Below, piece by piece: positions 1 to 7,416 of a stretch of 32,763 bases of DNA. Every line of letters starts with the position of its first letter. Positions within the stretch are counted from its first letter, which is position 1. Source of the DNA: a bacterium HR15 (GTDB lineage Bacteria; Armatimonadota; Fimbriimonadia; Fimbriimonadales; GBS-DC); assembly GCA_002898555.1 (NCBI GenBank), contig BEHR01000035.1, positions 1 to 32,763 of the forward strand, given 5' to 3'. Below the pieces are notes generated by a model. It searched no databases and was not told the DNA's origin. It worked only from the letters and a program-made list of their open reading frames with translations. The position numbers and the translations under genes are program-made.

Positions 1-388
1 CAATCCCCTGCGCAGGGGCTGTCCCTTTGGACCGGATCTTTCCAAGCTCCGCGGGCCACGTGGGTTTCAATCCCCTGCGCAGGGGCTGTCCCTTTGGACG
101 ATGATGGTATTCAGGGCAGCCGAGGACCACGAACCGTTTCAATCCCCTGCGCAGGGGCTGTCCCTTTGGACCTTGGCCTTGGACTTGCCGGCCTTGCGCC
201 GGGTTTCAATCCCCTGCGCAGGGGCTGTCCCTTTGGACTGAAGTGGATAGACGTTGGGACCTATACTGCGGTAACATACCGTTTCAATCCCCTGCGCAGG
301 GGCTGTCCCTTTGGACCCTCATCCACCGGACCGACTACCTCTACGAGGTAGTGTTTCAATCCCCTGCGCAGGGGCTGTCCCTTTGGAC
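1..388 (-). CRISPR. CRISPR array, six 36-nt repeats, truncated by window edge
   Basis: Repeats lie at 1-32 (cut by the edge), 64-99, 136-171, 203-238, 281-316 and 353-388 and look identical. The five spacers at 33-63, 100-135, 172-202, 239-280 and 317-352 are 31, 36, 31, 42 and 36 nt. On the plus strand the repeat begins GTTTCAAT and contains the 14-nt palindrome CCCCTGCGCAGGGG. On the minus strand it therefore ends in the hairpin followed by ATTGAAAC, the usual 8-nt 5' tag left on crRNAs by Cas6. This, with a TATAAT box just right of repeat 353-388, says the array is transcribed leftwards with its leader at 389-515, so the spacer at 317-352 should be the newest. A second small hairpin (GTCC/GGAC) is possible at the other repeat end. 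The adjacent Cas6-RT-Cas1 suggests a type III context. The distal end and any effector genes are outside the window. Confidence 0.98.
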
Positions 389-515
389 CCTGCGCCTCTA
401 TTATACCCCATTGCGAACTCAAAATGCAAGTCCCGATTCAGAACCTCCCCTCGATCGGGCTTAATTTGACTCGTGGGCCAGGGGGGTTGCGAATCGGGGT
501 TTGCGCGGGAGGTGC
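389..515 (-). promoter_or_regulatory. CRISPR leader with crRNA promoter
   Basis: This gene-free stretch separates the array from cas2. On the minus strand it holds a perfect TATAAT at 400-405, placing the transcription start within a few bases of the first repeat. A weak -35 (TTGCAT, 424-429) lies 18 bp upstream. The motif CCCGATTC at 432-439 recurs inverted as GAATCGGG at 491-498, and CCCGAT also pairs with ATCGGG at 454-459. Such repeated motifs in leaders can be docking sites for the integration complex, but that role is inferred here. Confidence 0.75.
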
Positions 516-797
516 TCAGACGATGAAGGCGGCTCCCTCGTCGGGGTGGGGAGGCGCGTTGCCGATCACGCGGGGTCGGAACTGGCGATCGATGCGATAC
601 ACCTTCACAAAACCCGTTTGCACTTGCAGCTGCTCCAGCTGGCGCAGCAGTTGATGCAGGCGTGTACGGGTCAAGCGGCATTCAAACACGCTCTTTTGGA
701 TGCGGAAGCCGTAGTTGAGCAGTAGCTGCTCCACGCGCGTGCGCTCGCCATCGTCGCTGATATCATACGCCACAGCGTAGTCGGCAACGCCTCTCAT
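516..797 (-). CDS. cas2: CRISPR-associated endoribonuclease-like Cas2
   Basis: This 93-residue protein is the normal length for Cas2, the dimer that bridges two Cas1 dimers in the spacer integrase. It starts MRGVADYAVAYDIS: the first beta strand with the conserved Asp at residue 13 of the ferredoxin-like fold. It then shows the Cas2 signature around GFRIQKSVFEC. The ATG at 797 overlaps the TGA of the upstream Cas6-RT-Cas1 gene (ATGA), so the two are translationally coupled. The reading frame is open further upstream to 908, but that part shadows cas1 and has no family resemblance, so the coupled ATG is preferred. The C-terminal tail after residue 75 is Pro/Glu rich and probably flexible. Its position between leader and cas1 is typical. 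Confidence 0.95.
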   Translation of the reverse strand: MRGVADYAVAYDISDDGERTRVEQLLLNYGFRIQKSVFECRLTRTRLHQLLRQLEQLQVQTGFVKVYRIDRQFRPRVIGNAPPHPDEGAAFIV

Positions 798-3430
798 GGG
801 TTCCACCGATAGAAGGTCAGGCTGCTGCCCTCCGTTGCCCAGTGTTTGACCACCAGCACTTGGTGATAGAGGTGCTCCAGCAGGGGTCTCTGGGGTGCGG
901 GGCGGCACAGCTCGCGTTCATAATGCTCCAGGAACCGTTTTTTCGCCTCCCGGGTGAGGAAGGCTCCCCGCTCGCTCTGTTCAAAATCGTCGGAGGTGAT
1001 GATGCGCAGGTTGATACACTTGATGATGATACGGTCGATGAGGGCGCGGAACGGCTCCTGCAGGTCGGCAACCAGCGATTCGAAGCGGTCGTGTGGGCTA
1101 TGCAGGAAACCCAGATAGGGGTTCAATCCCATCGCCCGAACCAGCGCGTTCAAACGGCTGAACAGCAAGTAGTAGCCCAGATTGAGCAGCGAATTGATGG
1201 GGTCGGGCGGACGACGCACCCGCTCGGTCAGATGGAACGCCGGCTCCAGGATGAATCGGTTCAGGTGGCTATAAATCAGGCGGGTGGCAATCCCTTCCAG
1301 CCCGCGCAAAGCGTCCAGGTCGCTCATCGCCCCTATCTGGTGGCGATAGGCTTCCAGCGAGCGCAATATGGCTGAGTCGCCCCGCCGATAGCGCTGCCGA
1401 AACAGAGTGAGGTAGTTGTGCAGCTTGGCGTCCACTATCGATTGGGCGATGCTCAGTCGCTCCATGTCACTGAGCGCGGAGTACCGTGCGCCATGCTGAT
1501 AGGTGAGCGTGTGGTAGGCTTGCGAATCGGGTTTGATCGTGGTGATGCTGTAGCCTGAACCAAGGGTCAGCGAGATGGGAATCTGCATTTGGGTGCATTT
1601 TTGGATGAGTCGGGTGGAGAGTGTGGCGGGTTCCATCAGCACGATTTCGCTCAGCCGTGCCAGCGGGATGCTCTGTATCACTTTGCCCTGACGCATGAGG
1701 GCAAGTTGGTCGCCTCGCACCCCCAAAAAGAGGTGGGGTTCGGTCACATAGAGGGGCTTTTTGAGGCGATAGAGGTCGGGTTCAGGCAAGATGACCGCTT
1801 CTGCCTCGCGGAACAGGATCCCCAAGAACTGGAAGCCGTCCGCGACGGGCCTGATTGCGGTCTTTTCGGGTTTGAGGCGCAAGCCGAGTGGCGCGAGCGC
1901 CTGCTGCATGGCAACGAGCACCTGCTCCGCTTCCTCGCGCGTGCGCGTCAAGACCAGCAGGTCGTCGCCATAGCGGATGAGGCGTGCGCCCCACGCCTGT
2001 AGCTGCTCGTCGAAGCTGTCCAGGTAGAGGTTCGCCAGCAACGGGGAGAGCGGACTGCCTTGAGGAAGCCCTTGCCTTCGTGCATGCACCTCTTCTCCCC
2101 GTTTCGAATCCAGCAGGCGGTAGGGCGTACGAACGCACTGCATTATCAGGTCGCGAAGAGGGGCATCTGCGCTCGGCAAGATCGAGTCCAGCAACTGCTG
2201 CAGCCGTTCATGGGATACAGTGGGGAAGAAGTCCTCGATATCGCTTTCTATCACATACTGGTAGCCATCGGCGAGGGCGTCTTGCACCTGCTGGATCGCT
2301 TGCTCACGGGAGCGACCTTTGCGGTAGCCCAGCGCGGACGGCTCCAGCAAGCGGTCGAACGGCTCTTCCAGCAGGCGCAAAAGGCTGAGATGCACGATCA
2401 GATCGGGCAGTTCGAGCTGCTCCACCATGCGCGTGCCGCCGCTCGGCTTGGGAACGAGGAAGGCACGGGAGGGGGCGGGCTGATAGTTGCCGGTGCGTAA
2501 GGCGCAGCATAGCTGGCGCACCCGCTCCGAATCGGGGCAAGCAGCCGTTGGCTCCACCGCCTCCGATGGGTCAAGGTCATAACGCTCGCGCACCTCTTCC
2601 AACGCTCTGCCGAGCAGTGCCTCACTGGGATAACGCCGGCAAAAATAGGGCACTGGATGCGGGGCAATTCGGTAGTAGCCCAGTCCGTAAGAGAGCGAGC
2701 TGCCGGCGTGCAGTTCAGCCCCCAGCACCAGCAACGGCAGAAGGTTGCGGAATCGCCCTTTGAGATAGAGAGGGCCCACACACCCTTTCAGGTGATGGGT
2801 TATGCCTGCCTGTGAAGTGGAGGCGCGCCGCACCTCCATGTAGTGCCAGTAGCAGGAAAGCAAGCGAAAGTCATCCTCTCCCCGCTGATAGCGAATGGGT
2901 TTGTCAAAGAGCCGCTGGAACCGTCGTTCCAACAGGCGAATAAACTGCTCTTTGTCCAAATAGGTGCGATCATAGCCTGGCGTCGGCTGGAACGGCAGGG
3001 GCGTCAGAAACTCCAGACATAACTCCCCTTGCGTGGGCAGGTGAGCGTACTCATGCAGCAGTTGCGCCCCGCTCATTTCGTCCACTTCGGGTGCTTCCAC
3101 CAGGAGATGGTGGGTCTCGTCCGTCTGAACAACCAGCGCGTAAATAAATGCTTGCAGCCATTCGAGCAGGGAATCGATGGCGTTGCTAAAGAGGTGGATG
3201 TGCAGTGGGAAGGTCTCTCCCTGTTTCGCCTTGAAGCCGATGCGTCGGTGGGGGAGGTGGAACACCATCTGCGGAGGCTGATGGGGTGGGGTCATCTGGC
3301 TGGCGATTCGCTTCAGCACCGCCTGGATCACCAAATAGGTGGGCGGCATCGTCGGGACAGCCCGCAGGTTGCGTACTTGTGCTCGGATGCGATACCAGTA
3401 CAGATGTTCAAGCGGCGACGCTTCGCTCAT
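794..3430 (-). CDS. Cas6-reverse transcriptase-Cas1 fusion protein
   Basis: This 878-residue protein joins three activities. Residues 1 to about 260 are a Cas6-like RNA-binding/endoribonuclease domain with the glycine-rich C-terminal loop (GCVGPLYLKGRF, then LHAGSSLSYGLGYY). Residues about 320-550 are a reverse transcriptase related to group II intron RTs: LVPKPSGGTRMV, the motif A Asp near residue 397 in ESDIEDFF, GLPQGSPLSPLLANLY, catalytic YGDD at about 487-490, then LRLKPEKT and GFQFLGILF. Residues about 560-878 are Cas1, with metal ligands expected at Glu712 (GLEGIATRL), His777 (LHSPHDRF) and Glu792 (DLQEPFRALID). Related fusions acquire spacers from RNA in type III systems. The ATG at 3430 was chosen because Cas6 homology starts soon after it. 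An upstream GTG at 3487 lies inside a hairpin repeat and adds only a basic tail. No clear Shine-Dalgarno is visible. No frameshift or missing catalytic motif is seen. Confidence 0.96.
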   Translation of the reverse strand: MSEASPLEHLYWYRIRAQVRNLRAVPTMPPTYLVIQAVLKRIASQMTPPHQPPQMVFHLPHRRIGFKAKQGETFPLHIHLFSNAIDSLLEWLQAFIYALVVQTDETHHLLVEAPEVDEMSGAQLLHEYAHLPTQGELCLEFLTPLPFQPTPGYDRTYLDKEQFIRLLERRFQRLFDKPIRYQRGEDDFRLLSCYWHYMEVRRASTSQAGITHHLKGCVGPLYLKGRFRNLLPLLVLGAELHAGSSLSYGLGYYRIAPHPVPYFCRRYPSEALLGRALEEVRERYDLDPSEAVEPTAACPDSERVRQLCCALRTGNYQPAPSRAFLVPKPSGGTRMVEQLELPDLIVHLSLLRLLEEPFDRLLEPSALGYRKGRSREQAIQQVQDALADGYQYVIESDIEDFFPTVSHERLQQLLDSILPSADAPLRDLIMQCVRTPYRLLDSKRGEEVHARRQGLPQGSPLSPLLANLYLDSFDEQLQAWGARLIRYGDDLLVLTRTREEAEQVLVAMQQALAPLGLRLKPEKTAIRPVADGFQFLGILFREAEAVILPEPDLYRLKKPLYVTEPHLFLGVRGDQLALMRQGKVIQSIPLARLSEIVLMEPATLSTRLIQKCTQMQIPISLTLGSGYSITTIKPDSQAYHTLTYQHGARYSALSDMERLSIAQSIVDAKLHNYLTLFRQRYRRGDSAILRSLEAYRHQIGAMSDLDALRGLEGIATRLIYSHLNRFILEPAFHLTERVRRPPDPINSLLNLGYYLLFSRLNALVRAMGLNPYLGFLHSPHDRFESLVADLQEPFRALIDRIIIKCINLRIITSDDFEQSERGAFLTREAKKRFLEHYERELCRPAPQRPLLEHLYHQVLVVKHWATEGSSLTFYRWNP

Positions 3431-3476
3431 GGTGGTTATTTTTTTTCGCGCTGTGGATGCCTCTCCCTTCAGTTTT

Positions 3477-3608
3477 TGGGCAGACACAGGGGTCTGCCCC
3501 TACACATTTCGGGCAGACACAGGGGTCTGCCCCTACACATTTCGGGCAGACACAGGGGTCTGCCCCTACACATTTCGGGCAGACACAGGGGTCTGCCCCT
3601 ACATTTTC
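3477..3608. repeat. Tandem 33-nt hairpin repeat, 4 copies (array A)
   Basis: Units begin at 3477, 3510, 3543 and 3576 and abut without spacers. Each contains GGGCAGAC and GTCTGCCC, a perfect 8-bp stem around a 6-nt loop, followed by CCTACACATTT. Because 33 is a multiple of 3 the unit reads through in five of six frames, which produces spurious peptides such as FGQTQGSAPTH. The array lies just upstream of the Cas6-RT-Cas1 start, so it would be part of that mRNA's leader if transcription starts near 3700. The same family recurs at 12499-12756 and as relics near 3733, 18690 and 31268. Confidence 0.97.
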
Positions 3609-3670
3609 CATTTACCGCGTGCATTTTTGAACACCCCCAAGTAGGAGTGCCCCGGCGGGTCGCCCATACC

Positions 3671-3694
3671 GTGTCCATCCCCTGCGCAGGTGCA
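3671..3694 (-). repeat. Degenerate solitary CRISPR repeat
   Basis: Aligned with the array repeat from its first base, 20 of the first 24 positions match, including 14 consecutive identical bases at 3677-3690 (ATCCCCTGCGCAGG). The rest of the repeat is not conserved. Orientation matches the array. On the minus strand it reads a near-palindromic stem followed by ATGGACAC, two changes from the ATTGAAAC tag. It is either a relic of an older array or a retained Cas6-like site in the 5' leader of the cas transcript. Confidence 0.75.
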
Positions 3695-3699
3695 GAGGG

Positions 3700-3707
3700 T
3701 ATATAAT
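3700..3707. promoter_or_regulatory. Candidate bidirectional promoter between cas operon and prmA
   Basis: The string TATATAAT gives a perfect plus-strand TATAAT at 3702-3707, suitable for prmA. The minus strand reads TAATTATATA here, a plausible -10 for the cas operon. No good -35 is seen on either side. Downstream on the plus strand, 3733-3754 holds a GGGCAG/CTGCCC inverted repeat related to the 33-nt family. Confidence 0.45.
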
Positions 3708-3767
3708 TAGCTGATCGATAGACTGGAATGTCGGGCAGACCTGCGTGCCTGCCCTTAACAAACGAGT

Positions 3768-4625
3768 ATGGATGATCGTTGGATCAGTGTGCAGGCGGTT
3801 GCACCGCCCGATGCGTGGGACGCGGTGGCGACTGTGCTGATAGAATACGGTTGTACCGGGGTGGAACTTCGCGAGGCGCCCCCGCGTGTTGTGGGCTACC
3901 TGCCCGACGAGCAAGCACATCAGCTCGAAGCGATTCAGGAGCGGCTGGCTCTGCTTCCTCAGTTCGGACTGCCTGCTGTGTTGGAGCTTCGTGTGGAGCC
4001 CGTGCAAGCCCACGAGTGGCAACGAGCGTGGCGACGCTATTTTCGTAGCCGACGCTATGGCAACTGCTTGCGCGTCCAGCCTTCCTGGAGCCGACGCAAA
4101 CCGCAGCCTGACGAAATCGTGATGGTGTTGGATCCGGGGTTGGCGTTCGGTACAGGCAATCATCCCACCACCGCGCTCTGTTTGTCGCTGCTGGAAAAGT
4201 ATGTGCAACCTGGCTTGCGCGTGGCGGATATAGGTACAGGCACGGGCATCCTCGCCATTGCTGCCGCCAAACTGGGTGCGGGCGAAGTGATAGCGGTGGA
4301 TAACGATTCGCTGGCGGTGCTGGTCGCACGCGGCAATGTGGAGCGCAACGGCGTGCAAGATCGGGTGTGGGTTATCGAGGGCGATGGGTGGCACGCTTTG
4401 CATGGAGTGTTTGATGTGATCCTGTGCAATATTCTCAGTGGGTTTCTGGTTCAGACCGCGCCCTTGGTGCCCCGCTTTCTGCGCGAGGGTGGGGTTTATA
4501 TCGTGTCGGGTTTTATTGGACGCAACGCGCGTGAGGTATTTCATGCGATGGAGAACGCCGGTTTGAAGCGGGAGGAGGTGCATAAACGCCGTTCATGGGT
4601 CGCCGCCGTATTTCGCAAGAACTGA
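3768..4625 (+). CDS. prmA: Ribosomal protein L11 methyltransferase
   Basis: This 285-residue SAM-dependent enzyme methylates amino groups of ribosomal protein L11. The N-terminal 90 residues fit the small substrate-recognition domain (WISVQAVAPPDAWDAVATVL). The catalytic domain carries the PrmA hallmark AFGTGNHPTT, the SAM motif I ADIGTGTGILAIAAAKLGA, the acidic VIAVDNDS and the NIL motif (LCNILSGF). Length is close to the family norm. The ATG at 3768 is used; there is no strong Shine-Dalgarno. Its last 31 nt overlap the start of rsmE, making it the first gene of a three-gene methyltransferase operon. Confidence 0.95.
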   Translation: MDDRWISVQAVAPPDAWDAVATVLIEYGCTGVELREAPPRVVGYLPDEQAHQLEAIQERLALLPQFGLPAVLELRVEPVQAHEWQRAWRRYFRSRRYGNCLRVQPSWSRRKPQPDEIVMVLDPGLAFGTGNHPTTALCLSLLEKYVQPGLRVADIGTGTGILAIAAAKLGAGEVIAVDNDSLAVLVARGNVERNGVQDRVWVIEGDGWHALHGVFDVILCNILSGFLVQTAPLVPRFLREGGVYIVSGFIGRNAREVFHAMENAGLKREEVHKRRSWVAAVFRKN

Positions 4626-5386
4626 GCGCGCGTGCCTTGCCGCGCTTCTTTATCGCGCCAGAAGTGCTGTCATCGGGCGTTCTGCCCCCCGAAGTCGCCC
4701 ATCAGGTGCGCCATGTGCTGCGTTTGCGTGAGGGGGACGCTCTCTGCCTGCTGGACGGTACCGGCTGGGCGCACTATGCCCGCCTGAAATCGTGCGTGGG
4801 ACGCGCGGCGCGGTTTGAACTCGTCGGGCGCGAGCAGCTGACCACCGAGCTACCGGTGGTGGTCGTCGTGCTCCAGGCACTGGTACGCAACGAGAAGGCG
4901 GAGCAGGTGGTGCGTCTCTGCACGGCAGCGGGCGCACGCCAGCTTCTGTTTGCGCCGTCGGAGCGGTCACTAATGGAATGGAGTGACGCGAAGCGTTTGG
5001 CGCGTCAGCAGCGGTGGCAGGCAATTGCGCGAGAGGAAGCCGAACTCGCCTGCCGCGCCCTTTGCCCCACGGTGGAGATTTTGTCCGACTGGTGGTCTGC
5101 CATCGAACAGCTGCCTGAGCCGCGCCTGTTGCTGGACGAGTGGGGAGGTGTATGCCCACTTGGAGAGGCGATTGATACGAACGCGCTATCGCTGATCGTT
5201 GGGCCTGAAGGCGGCTTCGCCTTGCGTGAACGCGAGCGGATGATACAGCAGTATGGCTGCATGCCTGTGTCGCTGGGCGTGCGGGTCTTGCGTACCGAGA
5301 CGGCAGCCTTCTATGCACTCGCCCAGATCGAAGCGATTCTAACCCGTCTGCTCAGGCAACCGCATGAGAACTCAACCACAGATTAG
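4595..5386 (+). CDS. rsmE: 16S rRNA (uracil1498-N3)-methyltransferase
   Basis: This 263-residue SPOUT-class enzyme methylates N3 of U1498 in 16S rRNA. The N-terminus RFFIAPEV...HQVRHVLRLREGD is the PUA-like RNA-binding part. The C-terminal half has the knot motifs: LIVGPEGGF, and SLGVRVLRTETA near the end, both SAM-binding signatures of RsmE. The ATG at 4595 lies inside prmA, 14 nt after a strong GGAGGAGGTG, and translational coupling is likely. A TTG at 4637 is a less likely alternative start. The prmA-rsmE pairing is common in bacteria. Confidence 0.94.
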   Translation: MGRRRISQELSARALPRFFIAPEVLSSGVLPPEVAHQVRHVLRLREGDALCLLDGTGWAHYARLKSCVGRAARFELVGREQLTTELPVVVVVLQALVRNEKAEQVVRLCTAAGARQLLFAPSERSLMEWSDAKRLARQQRWQAIAREEAELACRALCPTVEILSDWWSAIEQLPEPRLLLDEWGGVCPLGEAIDTNALSLIVGPEGGFALRERERMIQQYGCMPVSLGVRVLRTETAAFYALAQIEAILTRLLRQPHENSTTD

Positions 5387-6089
5387 TTTACCCCTTGAGT
5401 GGCTCGCTGAGGAGCGGGTGTTCATCGCGGGGCACGAGTTCCGCCTGCTGGTGGTGCGCAATATGGGCGCGCTCTTAGCTGCGCTGCCCGGCGATGCCGA
5501 AATCCCTTACTGGGCAATCCTATGGGAATCGGCGGTCGCATTAGCGCAGTGGCTTGTCGAGCATCCTGAATGGGTGCGGGGTAAGCGGGTGCTGGAGCTG
5601 GGCGCGGGCGTCGGTCTATGTGGGCTGGTCGCCCAAGTGCTGGGCGCACAGGTCGTGCAAAGCGATTACCAGCCGGACGCGCTTGCCCTCTGCGCCTATA
5701 ACGCCCGCCTGAACAATATGGAGCCGCCTGCGCAGCTGCTGATGGACTGGCGCGACTGGCAGCACAATGAGCAATATGAGGTCATCCTCGGTTCCGATCT
5801 GATGTATGATCGGGCACTGCATGCGCCGTTGCTGACGGTGCTGGGGCGTGCGCTTGGACCCGCTGGCGTTGCTCTGCTTGCTGATCCGTGGCGCGATGCC
5901 GGCTGGGAGTTTGCCGACAAGTTGCTGGCTTCGGGCTGGCAGTTAACTCTCGATTCGCGCGTCGTGTCTGCCCAGCCCCAGCCGCGCGAGGTGCTGCTGA
6001 TCCAAGGCGTGATTAGGAGCGGCTTGCCTGCCACTGGTGGAGCAGCTCCTGCGCTATCTGCAGGGCACGCGCCTTGTCGTCGGGGGTGA
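5364..6089 (+). CDS. Class I SAM methyltransferase, family 16 (lysine methyltransferase-like)
   Basis: This 241-residue protein has the features of the Methyltransf_16 group, which includes METTL20-type protein lysine methyltransferases. These are IPYWAILWESAVALAQWL before motif I, then VLELGAGVGLCGLVAQVLGA (SAM binding), the acidic VVQSDYQPDAL, and LGSDLMYD, the group's post-II motif. The start overlaps rsmE by 23 nt, so it belongs to the same operon. The C-terminus beyond about residue 215 is low in conservation and overlaps the convergent cca gene by 77 nt, so the true functional end may be earlier. The substrate cannot be told from sequence; a translation-related protein is plausible given prmA and rsmE beside it. 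Confidence 0.85.
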   Translation: MRTQPQISLPLEWLAEERVFIAGHEFRLLVVRNMGALLAALPGDAEIPYWAILWESAVALAQWLVEHPEWVRGKRVLELGAGVGLCGLVAQVLGAQVVQSDYQPDALALCAYNARLNNMEPPAQLLMDWRDWQHNEQYEVILGSDLMYDRALHAPLLTVLGRALGPAGVALLADPWRDAGWEFADKLLASGWQLTLDSRVVSAQPQPREVLLIQGVIRSGLPATGGAAPALSAGHAPCRRG

Positions 6090-7413
6090 GCCTGCCCTCC
6101 AGCACCTGCTCGGTCAGTGCCGCCTTCAGTTTCCCGATGAGCGGTCCCGGTTTAAGACCAAAGTGATGCATCAGCTCCTCACCTGTAAGTGGGCTTTGCC
6201 AGCGGCGGGTGTCTTCGCTGGCACGGATGCGTGCGATGCGCTCGCGCAGCGCGTTCAAGTCGGTGTGGGGCATGTCGGCACGCTGCGCCTTCATATCGGC
6301 TTCCGCCAGTTGCAAGAGGGCTTCCAGCAGTTCGCCCGCGTCGCGTATCAGGCGTCGTATCGCGGCGTCGCTCCAGCGAGGCGTGTATTCACCCGGGCGC
6401 ATATGGAGTTCGACTAACTTACACACGCGTTCGATGGTGGTGTTGGGGTACTTCATTTCGCGCAGCCACTGGCGAGCGATTTCCGCGCCCACGCGCGCAT
6501 GCCCGTAGAAATGCACCTCGCCATGCTCGTCCACCGTGCGTGTGGCAGGCTTGCCCACATCATGCAGCAAGGTGGCGAGGCGCAGCTCCCAATCCGCCGA
6601 AGCGCCCAGCGCCTCGACGGCTTTCAGGCTGTGCGTCCATACATCGTATTGATGATAACGGTTTTGGGTGCAGCCGACCATCGGCAGCAGCGGCTGGGCG
6701 AATTCCTTGAGCAGCCCTGTGTCCAGCAACATCTGTAGTCCGCGCGCCGCATCAGGCTGCTCCAGCATCTTGGTGAACTCGTCGCGAATGCGCTCCTTGC
6801 TGATAATTGCGAGGCGATGTGCATCCTCGCAAATCGCCTGATAGGTTTCCGGTTCGATTTCAAAGCCCAGCTGTACCGCAAATCGCACTGCGCGTAGCAT
6901 GCGTAGCGGGTCTTCGAAGAAGGTCGCCTTTGGATCGCGCGGAGTGCGAATCAGTCGGGCCTGCAAATCGGGCAGCGCCTTGCCCAGCGGGTCTATGATC
7001 TCGCCCGTATGCAAGTTCTCCAGCAGCGTGTTGATAGTGAAATCGCGGCGCAGGGCATCTTCCCCCAGAGAGGCGGGCTGTACTTGGGCAGGTTTGCGGC
7101 TCTCGGCGTGATACGATTCGGCACGCGCCGTCACCAGCTCGATAGGCACACCCGCCACCGTTACCATCGCCGTGCCGAAGCGCGGGTAGACTACAGGCGC
7201 ATGCTTCGCGATCCCATGTTCATAGAGCCACTGCGCCAGTTCAAGCGCGTTGTCTTCCAGTACGAGGTCCAAATCGTTGGGTAAGGGTTTGCCAAGCAGC
7301 TTGTCGCGCACATAGCCTCCCACCAGATAGACCCTTCCCTCGTAGGGCGTGCCGCGCAGCCCCGCACGCAATTGTTCAATGGCTTGTTCCGTGCGCTTGG
7401 TTTCTTGAGGCAT
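6013..7413 (-). CDS. cca: tRNA nucleotidyltransferase (CCA-adding family) with HD domain
   Basis: This 466-residue protein has the class II nucleotidyltransferase head: YLVGGYVRDKLLGKPLPNDL with the DLD metal-binding pair, FGTAMVTVAGVPIELVTAR, and the RRDFTINTLL motif. The neck motif EDPLRMLRAVRFAVQLGF follows. From about residue 270 an HD phosphohydrolase-type domain is present (LATLLHDVGKPATR, with a second His in YGHARVGAEIA). The enzyme completes or repairs tRNA 3' CCA ends. Whether it adds CCA, CC or only A, or is a poly(A) polymerase, cannot be decided here. The ATG at 7413 is 3 nt after the preceding stop, behind GGGAGGGGAG. It is the third gene of the ridA-ALDH-cca operon. Confidence 0.92.
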   Translation of the reverse strand: MPQETKRTEQAIEQLRAGLRGTPYEGRVYLVGGYVRDKLLGKPLPNDLDLVLEDNALELAQWLYEHGIAKHAPVVYPRFGTAMVTVAGVPIELVTARAESYHAESRKPAQVQPASLGEDALRRDFTINTLLENLHTGEIIDPLGKALPDLQARLIRTPRDPKATFFEDPLRMLRAVRFAVQLGFEIEPETYQAICEDAHRLAIISKERIRDEFTKMLEQPDAARGLQMLLDTGLLKEFAQPLLPMVGCTQNRYHQYDVWTHSLKAVEALGASADWELRLATLLHDVGKPATRTVDEHGEVHFYGHARVGAEIARQWLREMKYPNTTIERVCKLVELHMRPGEYTPRWSDAAIRRLIRDAGELLEALLQLAEADMKAQRADMPHTDLNALRERIARIRASEDTRRWQSPLTGEELMHHFGLKPGPLIGKLKAALTEQVLEGRLTPDDKARALQIAQELLHQWQASRS

Positions 7414-7416
7414 GCA

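Noticed and set aside
94-464. Open reading frames across the CRISPR array
   Set aside because: They read through the 36-nt repeats; the repeated peptides are translations of the repeat and there is no ribosome binding site.
3431-3487. GTG start at 3487 for the Cas6-RT-Cas1 gene
   Set aside because: It lies in a hairpin repeat and adds a basic tail with no Cas6 similarity; the ATG at 3430 precedes the conserved region directly.
3029-3706. Long plus-strand frames opposite the Cas6 domain and through array A
   Set aside because: They are antisense shadows that stay open because the 33-nt unit has no stop in those frames.
3612-4583. 323-codon minus-strand frame opposite prmA
   Set aside because: It lies wholly opposite a clear PrmA gene and has no recognisable motifs.
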